Positions 1 to 4,925 of a stretch of 5,790 nucleotides of DNA are shown here, in pieces. The DNA lies in contig DKAR01000190.1 of NCBI GenBank assembly GCA_002450895.1, positions 275-6,064 of the forward strand. Direction: 5' to 3'. Source of the stretch: Proteobacteria bacterium UBA6921 (GTDB taxonomy: Bacteria > Pseudomonadota > Gammaproteobacteria > SG8-11). The translations under genes were made by a program, and so were the position numbers. A model generated the notes under the pieces. It did not search any database. It worked only from the letters and a program-made list of their open reading frames with translations, and was not told the origin of the DNA. Numbering within the stretch: position 1 is the stretch's first letter; every line of letters starts with the position of its first letter.

Positions 1-326
1 ACCGAAATGGACGCCGTTGTCCGTTTGCTGCACGCAACGCCCCGTCATTGGGGAGTCGCGCTCGCGCTATGTGTATCGTGCACGCAAAACTGCGTGACGT
101 TGAATTCTATTCAGCAATCCGCATGCCAACACCAAAATACTCAGTAGCTCAAGGGTCTCGGTCCGGGAGTGCACCAATCGTTGCACGGCGACGCACCAAT
201 CCCATGCACCAGAATGCTTCGCATGGAGCGTATTGGTGCGAATTGTTGGAGATGAACGACAGGTCCGCTGCGGAGATTCGATTCAAGAACTAAACCGAAA
301 AGCAGCGTGAGTATTCGAGCCGAAAC
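1..326. other. Gene-free stretch upstream of the regulator's 3' end
   Basis: I find no convincing gene here. The longest open frame (48-293, plus) encodes 81 residues rich in Arg, Ser and Ala. It has no recognisable motif, no good Shine-Dalgarno sequence, and it runs straight through the dyad at 192-240, so I treat it as chance. No terminator with a T-tract is evident just past the regulator's stop codon on the minus strand. The only structured element is the set of GCACCA/TGGTGC half-sites between 171 and 240. The stretch could be the leader or tail of a neighbouring gene outside the window. Confidence 0.5.
192..240. repeat. Bulged inverted repeat with GCACCA half-sites
   Basis: The left arm has CGCACCAAT (192-200) and CCATGC (202-207). 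The right arm has GCATGG (221-226) and ATTGGTGCG (232-240). These form two perfect helices of 9 and 6 bp, separated by a 1-nt/5-nt bulge, around a 13-nt loop. GCACCA also occurs at 171-176 and 206-211. TGCACC/GGTGCA half-sites are the hallmark of NtrC operators. The 17-mer at 224-240 resembles one, with a good right half and a degenerate left half, but the other half-sites are not spaced as proper NtrC dyads. The element could equally be an RNA hairpin. The dyad is seen directly; its role is a guess. Confidence 0.45.
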
Positions 327-1283
327 TCAATCGTCGATCGTTTGATTTATGGTCTGCGCAATTCGCTTCAGCGCAGCGGAAACATCGGTACCGAGGGGAT
401 GTGCGCCTGATGCCACAATCTGGTCGCGATATCGAATGGATGCTTCGCCCCCGATAAAGACAGGCACCTTCAACTGATTGAGAGCATTTTGCAGATCGGC
501 TTGAAATTGATCCGCGCCAAAGGTAATTGAGCCGGAAAGTACGACAGCGGCTGCTTCGGTTCGAGAAACCGGAACCTGCAGCTCTCGCAACGGCAGATTT
601 GCGCCGAGCAACACGACGCGAAAGCCCAGATCGAGTGCCGCGAGGCTAAAAAGCATCAAACCAACTTCGTGGAACTCTCCTGGCAAGCACGCAGTAATGA
701 TGAGCGGACCTTTGTTCTGGGTTGCGTGATGGTGCAGCCTGGCACCGAGCTTGTTGCGCAAATAAATTCCGAAGAAATGCTCTTCGGCAATCGCGCCGGT
801 CTCCGTCTTCCAACGTTCTCCCAGGAGCCTGAGAAGCGGCACGATCAGCTGGCGTGTGACCAAATCGACCGGATAGAGCGAAAGGGATTCGTTGTAGACC
901 GCATCAAGCGCGGACGGATCAAAACGCAACACCGCGTTGAACATGCGCCGCTGATAAATCTGCCACTGGTCCTCGGCTCCGGTAGAGTCCGGACTTTCCC
1001 GCGAGACGGCTCCGGCCTTTTCCGCCGCCAGCTTTTGTTTGACTTGGCTGATCGGAACGCCTTTTTCGAGCAATTCCGTGACACGCTGAATGAGGTCAAT
1101 CTGTTCCTGTGAATACAAGCGATGGCCACTTTCGGTTCGCTCCGGCTTGATGAGTCCATAACGACGCTCCCACGCGCGCAGCGTTATCGCGTTTACGCCA
1201 GTGACCGTTGAAACGGTGCGGATCGGGAACAGTGAACCCTCCCCTGCTGGGCTCGACCCAGAACCCTTATTCGACTTGTTCAT
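327..1283 (-). CDS. MerR-family, cobalamin-binding (CarH/LitR-type) transcriptional regulator
   Basis: This 318-residue protein has an N-terminal MerR winged helix (about residues 17-87, including the TLRAWERRYGL recognition region and GHRLYS wing). A helical bundle (about 105-185) and a B12-binding Rossmann domain (about 192-315) follow. The helical bundle carries W158-x9-E168-H169, the W-x9-EH motif that caps the adenosyl group in CarH/LitR photoreceptors. The Rossmann domain carries E203-x-H205-x-x-G208, whose His is the lower axial cobalt ligand, plus SGS (250-252) and GG (278-279). In the characterised family the adenosylcobalamin-bound tetramer represses promoters in the dark, and light breaks the Co-C bond and releases DNA. 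Residue 159, right after the Trp, is Lys; as I recall, Thermus CarH has the His there that becomes the second axial ligand after illumination. The ATG at 1283 is preceded by GAGAGG, 11 nt upstream. The gene is divergent from 1761 and probably autoregulated. Family assignment is very strong; light sensing is inferred from the motifs. Confidence 0.93.
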   Translation of the reverse strand: MNKSNKGSGSSPAGEGSLFPIRTVSTVTGVNAITLRAWERRYGLIKPERTESGHRLYSQEQIDLIQRVTELLEKGVPISQVKQKLAAEKAGAVSRESPDSTGAEDQWQIYQRRMFNAVLRFDPSALDAVYNESLSLYPVDLVTRQLIVPLLRLLGERWKTETGAIAEEHFFGIYLRNKLGARLHHHATQNKGPLIITACLPGEFHEVGLMLFSLAALDLGFRVVLLGANLPLRELQVPVSRTEAAAVVLSGSITFGADQFQADLQNALNQLKVPVFIGGEASIRYRDQIVASGAHPLGTDVSAALKRIAQTINQTIDD

Positions 1284-1287
1284 ATCC

Positions 1288-1294
1288 TGTACAA
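1288..1294 (-). promoter_or_regulatory. TTGTACA box between ribosome-binding site and start codon of the regulator gene
   Basis: On the minus strand a single TTGTACA lies exactly between the likely Shine-Dalgarno sequence GAGAGG (plus positions 1295-1300) and the ATG at 1283. It is the same heptamer found in the operator at 1654-1673, but no second copy sits 11 bp away. It may be an accessory regulator site or simply chance; a palindromic 6-mer such as TGTACA is short. Confidence 0.3.
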
Positions 1295-1345
1295 CCTCTC
1301 TGGTAAAGATCGATTCGAGTACATCTCTGGGATCGATCGCGACCT

Positions 1346-1376
1346 CTGCTCACATGAGTTGGACAAGTATTGTATA
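1346..1376 (+). promoter_or_regulatory. Putative CarH/LitR-type operator (degenerate 11-bp direct repeats)
   Basis: Three 9-mers follow each other at exactly 11-bp steps on the plus strand. The one at 1346-1354 keeps only its final ACA. The one at 1357-1365, AGTTGGACA, fully fits A-n-n-T-n-n-A-C-A. The one at 1368-1376, TATTGTATA, keeps the central T and two A's. As I recall, tandem 11-bp repeats of the form nAnnTnnACAn are what the Thermus CarH tetramer binds. The third unit coincides with the -10 hexamer of the regulator's own minus-strand promoter, so autorepression is the natural reading. The spacing is seen directly; binding by this protein is inferred. Confidence 0.55.
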
Positions 1377-1399
1377 GCTTATTTTCCCGACCTCCACAA
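1371..1399 (-). promoter_or_regulatory. Putative sigma-70 promoter of the regulator gene
   Basis: On the minus strand TTGTGG (plus 1394-1399) and TATACA (plus 1371-1376) are separated by exactly 17 nt, a plausible -35/-10 pair. Transcription would start near 1364, giving a leader of roughly 80 nt before the ATG at 1283. The -10 is covered by the last unit of the 11-bp repeat array, which fits autorepression. Confidence 0.5.
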
Positions 1400-1634
1400 A
1401 AATTCTCACCCAAAGCATCATCCGCCTCTCGATTTATAAAGTCATATCCTTTCCCCGATACTTTATATTAATTTTTATATATTTACTTTGATTTCCACTA
1501 GTTCATCTCGAAACCTCGAATGGGGCCTCGAACGATGAGAGATCAGCGTTCGCGGTTCATTTCCCAGGAGTTTTTGCACTGTTCGAGAATTTCAGCTGTA
1601 GTCCCGCAACAATTTTTCGAACCTTGGAAACTTT
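1400..1634. other. AT-rich core of the divergent intergenic region
   Basis: No gene is supported here. The segment 1462-1486 is almost pure A/T (runs of TTTATATTAA and TTTTTATATATTTA), in sharp contrast with the coding DNA around it, and may be bendable or a site for nucleoid proteins. CTCGAA occurs three times within 26 bp (1507-1512, 1515-1520, 1527-1532) with no regular spacing. I see no further copy of the 11-bp repeat pair in this part. Confidence 0.4.
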
Positions 1635-1664
1635 TTGAAAATCTCATTTACTAACTTGTACAGT
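1635..1664 (+). promoter_or_regulatory. Putative sigma-70 promoter driving the DUF2892/hydrolase transcript
   Basis: TTGAAA (1635-1640) and TACAGT (1659-1664) are separated by 18 nt, a reasonable -35/-10 pair pointing right. A start near 1671 would leave a leader of about 90 nt before the ATG at 1761. The -10 lies inside the direct-repeat operator at 1654-1673, so a bound repressor would block RNA polymerase. This mirrors the arrangement at the regulator's own promoter. Confidence 0.5.
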
Positions 1665-1673
1665 ACTTGCACA
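1654..1673 (+). promoter_or_regulatory. Putative CarH/LitR-type operator (11-bp direct repeat)
   Basis: Two near-identical 9-mers, ACTTGTACA (1654-1662) and ACTTGCACA (1665-1673), start exactly 11 bp apart, and both fit A-n-n-T-n-n-A-C-A completely. This is the best operator match in the window and the repeat geometry I recall for the CarH family. It overlaps the -10 of the plus-strand promoter. A third unit on either side is not evident. The repeat is seen directly; regulation by the adjacent MerR/B12 protein is inferred from proximity and motif. Confidence 0.65.
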
Positions 1674-1760
1674 ACTGAGCCGTGAAATCGATGGAAGGAT
1701 GTTCCCCCAGGGATCGCAGTTCGGCGAAATACCAACCATCAAAAGTGAGGAAAGACGACC

Positions 1761-2039
1761 ATGAACCACAATGCCCTGATTGAAAATGTATCAGCCTCTG
1801 AACGCGGTAGCCGCCTTGTTCTCAGCGCCGCACTCATCGGAGCCGTTCTTGCGGCACCTGAAACGATGCCCGCCTGGGTGGCGCTTCTGGCGCTATATCC
1901 CGCATTCACTGCGCTACTGGCGTGGGATCCGATCTATCAACTCTTCGCGCGCGTTTCGAACGAGGGCAATGCACAGGTAATCGCACCTGCCGTCCCAGTT
2001 CGGCCAAACACCTCCCGTTTGGCCAACCGCACCCAATGA
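1761..2039 (+). CDS. Small DUF2892 (YgaP transmembrane-like) inner-membrane protein
   Basis: This 92-residue protein has the DUF2892 plan: a polar N-terminus, the E14-R15-x-x-R18 signature, a hydrophobic helix (about 18-32), a short loop, a second helix (about 37-54), then an aromatic segment DPIYQLF (56-62). The family usually ends its second helix with a Cys-Pro-(Leu/Ile)-Tyr element; here the Cys position is Asp (W55-D56-P57-I58-Y59), so any thiol chemistry is lost. The function of the family is poorly known; in YgaP it forms the membrane anchor of a rhodanese. The C-terminal tail (about 65-92) is polar and unusual for the family. Start at ATG 1761 is supported by GTGAGGAAA about 10 nt upstream. 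It is the first gene after the repeat-controlled promoter. Confidence 0.78.
   Translation: MNHNALIENVSASERGSRLVLSAALIGAVLAAPETMPAWVALLALYPAFTALLAWDPIYQLFARVSNEGNAQVIAPAVPVRPNTSRLANRTQ
2002..2024 (+). other. Perfect 8-bp hairpin at the 3' end of the DUF2892 gene
   Basis: GGCCAAAC (2002-2009) and GTTTGGCC (2017-2024) form a perfect 8-bp stem around the loop ACCTCCC, inside the last codons of the gene. No T-tract follows, so it is not an intrinsic terminator. It could stabilise or process the transcript between the DUF2892 frame and the hydrolase frame. The loop happens to resemble the anti-Shine-Dalgarno sequence; I attach little weight to that. Confidence 0.35.
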
Positions 2040-2116
2040 GCTGCCACAGGTCGTCGTCAGGTGACATCGCCGGGCGACGATCCGTCCTTACGAAGTGAAC
2101 GGAAAGGCGAAACCCC

Positions 2117-3105
2117 ATGCAAGCGATCGAAAAAACGCCAATCGGAATTTCAAAGGCAGACTTTTCGGGGCGAAGAGCCCGGCCAAGCTTGTTTAAAGTT
2201 GGCCTGAGCAGCTTACGTATTTTTGTCATTGCCCTGCTTATGCTCCTGTCATGGAACTCACCGGTTCCGCTTCGATCAATTTTTCGCTGATCTTTCCAAA
2301 ACAGGAACCGGCAACGGTCACATCATGGGTAGATGAACGAATTATTGGCGACCTTAAAGTCCACTATGAATGGGCTGCACCCCGAGCGCCCGGACAATAC
2401 CCCACCATCGTCATCCAGCCAGGCATCGATACCGCAGCGGAAGACTTGCGCACGGCACTTTGGGATCTTGCTTCGCGCGGATATGCCGCCGTAGCGCTCG
2501 GTGATCTACGCGACGTCAACGGGGATTTTCAGGACGCACGATTCCCGCTGCGCAGCAGCGACTCGTTCAAACGCATTATCGAGCCCGTCAGGGATGAGCC
2601 GCGTGTCGATCCAGCCAGAATGGTCTTGCCGGGATTTTCGCGTGGCGCGGCCTACTCGCTGTTGATGGCGGCGGATGTTCCCGATTTCCGCACCGCTGTT
2701 GTTTACTACCCGATCACCGATTTTCCGCGTTGGGTTGACGAGCGTGCGGAAAACAGCGCGCTCTGGCGGTTTGCTTTCAAGGTCGTCCAGTGGCAGTACC
2801 GCACGATCGAGCAAGGATCCAATCAAGAGCTGAGAAACCTTTTGTACAAATCGCCCGCGCTGTACCGCGCCGGCGATATCAATCTGCCGGTCTTGTTTTT
2901 CCATGGCGATCGCGACACGGTGGCACCGCTGCGTGACTCAACCACCATGCTGTCGTTGCGCAACGCTCGTTGCGACTGATCGTAACTGATGGTCGTCCAC
3001 AACGCTGACCACTCATTCAATTTCAAGGAGCCCGCGAGCGCGGCGAATTCGTGGAATGCAACGCTTGACTGGTTCCAACGGCACCTGCGCAGCATGACCA
3101 TCTGA
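2117..3105 (+). pseudogene. Broken alpha/beta-hydrolase (dienelactone-hydrolase-like) gene
   Basis: The intact core (2251-2979) encodes a serine hydrolase. It has the nucleophile elbow G-F-S-R-G (Ser codon 2638-2640) and HGDRDTVAP, whose second Asp (codon 2914-2916) is the expected acid. The catalytic His is missing from that frame. It appears in the same frame downstream, as H-N-A-D-H-S-F (His codon 3010-3012), after two stops, TGA 2977 and TAA 2983. Reading continues to the TGA at 3103-3105 with a typical hydrolase tail ending in DWFQRHLRS. The front is damaged too. The ATG at 2251 lacks a Shine-Dalgarno sequence, whereas an ATG at 2117, preceded by GGAAAGG, opens a frame with a basic region and a hydrophobic anchor (RIFVIALLMLLSW). 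That frame stops at 2288, so a frame change around 2255-2285 would join them. The original was probably a membrane-anchored esterase of about 325 residues. Sequencing error cannot be excluded, but two separate lesions argue for decay. Confidence 0.75.
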
Positions 3106-3131
3106 TCTAAAAGAAGACTATTGTGTGCCAT

Positions 3132-3172
3132 TTCCGGGACCTGCCTGTCAAAAGGTCCCGGAACAATCTTTT
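3132..3172 (+). terminator. Hairpin terminator after the broken hydrolase gene
   Basis: TTCCGGGACCT (3132-3142) and AGGTCCCGGAA (3153-3163) form a perfect 11-bp stem around a 10-nt loop. A modest T-rich run (TCTTTT, 3167-3172) follows after three bases. It lies 27 bp past the hydrolase's ancestral stop codon at 3105, which supports the view that the gene once ended there. It also separates the DUF2892/hydrolase transcript from the cytochrome unit. Confidence 0.75.
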
Positions 3173-3337
3173 GGGTCCGACGCACGTTAGTATTTTTTTA
3201 GGATGTCGTTAGCCCATTTTTAAGAACGCCGTTTTCTCGCCCGCCCTACGATTCCTCCGTAGGCTGCATTTACGTTTGCGATCCGCCTCTTCAGACGCAC
3301 GATGCAGCACACCATTTATCAACAGAGGAATCTCAAA
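3173..3337 (+). other. Leader region of the cytochrome unit with small hairpin
   Basis: This 165-bp non-coding segment should contain the promoter of the cytochrome gene, because a terminator precedes it. I cannot name a convincing -35/-10 pair; TATTTTTTTA at 3191-3200 is AT-rich, but the only TTG-type -35 candidate is 14 bp away, too close. A perfect 6-bp hairpin, CCTACG (3245-3250) with CGTAGG (3258-3263) around a 7-nt loop, lies 75 bp before the start codon; its role is unknown. Confidence 0.3.
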
Positions 3338-3841
3338 ATGAACTACAAAACAGTTTTTTCAGCGACCGCGATAGGCCTTGTGCTGGCGGGAATCGGAGTT
3401 GCCGAAGCGGCAAAGAAAAACGAGGAACGATTAATTGAACGCGGGCGCTACCTTGTGACGGTCGGCCAATGCAATGACTGTCACACTCCGGGGTTTCCCC
3501 AAAGCAACGGTACGATCCCGGAATCTGACTGGCTGGTCGGGAACAGCGTCGGCTTCCAGGGACCGTGGGGCACGACCTATCCGGCGAACCTTCGCAAAGT
3601 AATTAGCGCAATGTCCGAGGAAAACTGGCTGAAACATGCGCGCCTCGAGCGGCGGCCGCCAATGCCCTGGTTCAATTTGGCCAAGACGAGCGACGATGAC
3701 CTGCGCGCGATGTATCGCTATATTTCCAACCTTGGCGTGAAGGGCGAGCCCGCCCCGGCCTATGCTCCGCCCGGCCAATCGGTCACGACGCCTTACATCG
3801 AGTTCTTCCCGAAGAACTTGCCGACGCAGGCATCGAAATAA
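3338..3841 (+). CDS. Exported monohaem c-type cytochrome
   Basis: This 167-residue protein begins with a Sec signal peptide: a Lys near the N-terminus, a hydrophobic core at about 6-22, and likely cleavage after A-E-A at about residue 25. The mature part carries one haem-binding motif C45-N-D-C48-H49. M109 in R-P-P-M-P-W is the likely distal haem ligand. The P-P-M-P-W-F-N-L and S-D-D-D-L-R-A-M-Y-R-Y-I segments are typical of periplasmic class I cytochromes related to the subunits of alcohol/aldehyde dehydrogenases. It should carry electrons in the periplasm; the donor and acceptor are not in the window. I chose ATG 3338 over an upstream ATG at 3302 because AGAGGA lies 8 nt before it and the signal peptide starts cleanly there. 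The membrane-protein gene follows 24 bp downstream, probably in one transcript. Confidence 0.9.
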   Translation: MNYKTVFSATAIGLVLAGIGVAEAAKKNEERLIERGRYLVTVGQCNDCHTPGFPQSNGTIPESDWLVGNSVGFQGPWGTTYPANLRKVISAMSEENWLKHARLERRPPMPWFNLAKTSDDDLRAMYRYISNLGVKGEPAPAYAPPGQSVTTPYIEFFPKNLPTQASK

Positions 3842-3865
3842 TCCAACAACGGCGAGGACACAACC

Positions 3866-4291
3866 ATGCGCGACTTTCTTCTTGCAACACATTTCATAGG
3901 ACTGGCGATCGGCGCCGGAACGGGGGTGTACCTCGCCGCAATGGGACGGTGGACCGTGAAGCATCGCGGCCCGCCGGCCGTGCGCGACATCATGCTCGGT
4001 CCCGGAAAGGCGATTTCCGACGTGGGGCTGGTTGGATTGATCGTGCTGGTCGTGTCCGGTCTCGGGCTCGTCAGCACAAACGCGGGCTTCAGCGCCATGC
4101 CGACGCTCTTTTGGCTGAAACTGGCACTGGTCGCGCTAATCCTTCTGTATGTTTTCTTGATGCGCCGTCTGGCCGCCCAGGCCCAGGCAGAAACAGGTCC
4201 GGCGACGTTGTTGCGGATGAAGAAATTCGGTCCCTTCGGCGTGTTGCTCGCGGCGCTCACCGTGGTCGTCGCGGTAATGACCTTTCACTGA
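3866..4291 (+). CDS. Four-helix integral membrane protein (CopD/DUF2269-like fold)
   Basis: This 141-residue protein has four predicted transmembrane helices, at about 4-27, 50-70, 81-100 and 121-139. H9 lies in helix 1 (THFIGLAIGAG), and helix 3 starts with the F-W-L-K-L-A-L element. Small four-helix proteins with a His in helix 1 and a WLKL-type helix 3 occur among the CopD, DUF2269 and HemJ-like groups, several of which bind haem b. I cannot place it in one family with confidence. It follows the cytochrome gene by 24 bp, with GAGGA 7 nt before its ATG, so the two are very likely co-transcribed. It could be a membrane redox partner or anchor for the cytochrome, but a second clear haem ligand is not obvious: the only other histidines are H33 and the C-terminal H141. 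Confidence 0.7.
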   Translation: MRDFLLATHFIGLAIGAGTGVYLAAMGRWTVKHRGPPAVRDIMLGPGKAISDVGLVGLIVLVVSGLGLVSTNAGFSAMPTLFWLKLALVALILLYVFLMRRLAAQAQAETGPATLLRMKKFGPFGVLLAALTVVVAVMTFH

Positions 4292-4353
4292 GCCAGCGCG
4301 AAATCGCATGGACCTGACCGACATTGACCGCGCGTTCACCGGGCCGCACCGTG

Positions 4354-4359
4354 TAAAAT
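4354..4359 (+). promoter_or_regulatory. Putative -10 element upstream of the flavin-fold genes
   Basis: TGTAAAAT (4352-4359) stands out in GC-rich DNA and resembles the -10 region common before betaproteobacterial genes. No good -35 lies at 16-18 bp; TTGACC at 4324-4329 is 24 bp away. If it is used, transcription would start near 4366, which excludes the upstream ATG at 4308 and favours the start at 4416. A small hairpin, CCCGG (4367-4371) with CCGGG (4376-4380), would lie at the very 5' end of the message. Confidence 0.35.
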
Positions 4360-4415
4360 GGCCGCGCCCGGGACACCGGGAGACTTGGCACCCGGGGACA
4401 GCTTTCAACGCGGCA

Positions 4416-4925
4416 ATGAGCAAGGCAGATTCAACCACCCAACCGCTTCTGGATGAAGAGAATGCGACGTTCATCCAGGCGTTCGTTTCCATCAATGTGG
4501 CATCACGTGGCGCGGGCAATACGCTTTCCATCGCGCGCGCCTACGGGAGCCGCGTCTCCGCAGACCGCCGCGAAGTGACAGTCTTTCTAAGCGTCCCGGC
4601 ATCGACGGCGTTGCTGAATGATTTACGCCAGCAACGGGTGATTGCCGTCGTGTTCAGCGCGCCGGCGTCGCACAAAACGATTCAATTGAAGGCGACCGAC
4701 GCGCGCATCGAGCCGCTGCAGGACGGTGATCTGGATCTGATTGCCTCTTACAAGAAGACGCTTGCCAGCGCGGTGCGCTCGATCGGATACAACAATCCAT
4801 TCGTCGACGCGCTCGCTCGCAGCGCCCTGCCCGACTATCTTGCAGTGACCTTCACGCCCGGCGCCGCGTTCGTTCAAACTCCGGGCCCGAAGGCCGGGCA
4901 GAAACTGGATCGATCCGGCAAATGA
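4416..4925 (+). CDS. Pyridoxamine 5'-phosphate oxidase-like (FMN split-barrel) protein
   Basis: This 169-residue protein shows the split-barrel pattern. A helix near the N-terminus (about 14-24) leads into strands of the type SINVASRG and TLSIARAYGSRV, then EVTVFLSV, VIAVVFSAP and KTIQLKATDARI, with a C-terminal TPGAAFVQTPGPKAG segment. The fold usually binds FMN, F420 or haem-derived ligands; I see nothing that fixes the cofactor or substrate, and true PNP oxidase activity is not implied. I start at ATG 4416. The longer reading from 4308 adds 36 residues with no fold-like pattern or ribosome-binding site and crosses the -10-like TAAAAT. GGGGA (4393-4397) is a rather distant Shine-Dalgarno candidate, so the start is uncertain. 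The stop overlaps the next start (ATGA at 4922-4925), meaning the two are translationally coupled. Confidence 0.72.
   Translation: MSKADSTTQPLLDEENATFIQAFVSINVASRGAGNTLSIARAYGSRVSADRREVTVFLSVPASTALLNDLRQQRVIAVVFSAPASHKTIQLKATDARIEPLQDGDLDLIASYKKTLASAVRSIGYNNPFVDALARSALPDYLAVTFTPGAAFVQTPGPKAGQKLDRSGK

Noticed and set aside
48..293. Open frame of 81 codons in the left gene-free region
   Set aside because: No family pattern, Arg/Ser-rich composition, no clear ribosome-binding site, and it runs through the half-site dyad.
669..1112. 147-codon open frame on the plus strand, opposite the regulator gene
   Set aside because: It is antisense to a strongly supported gene; its translation is low-complexity charged sequence without motifs.
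1507..1532. Three CTCGAA repeats in the intergenic region
   Set aside because: Spacings of 8 and 12 bp are irregular and the hexamer is short; no known operator type fits.
2051..2080. TCGTCG/CGACGA inverted repeat between the DUF2892 and hydrolase frames
   Set aside because: Only 6 bp with an 18-nt loop and no T-tract; expected by chance in GC-rich DNA.
3302..3337. Upstream ATG extending the cytochrome gene by 12 codons
   Set aside because: The extension would place polar residues before the signal peptide, and the best ribosome-binding site (AGAGGA) lies within it, serving the ATG at 3338.
4308..4415. Upstream ATG extending the flavin-fold protein by 36 residues
   Set aside because: No ribosome-binding site, no fold-like pattern, and a likely -10 element lies inside it. 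The true start is still not proven.
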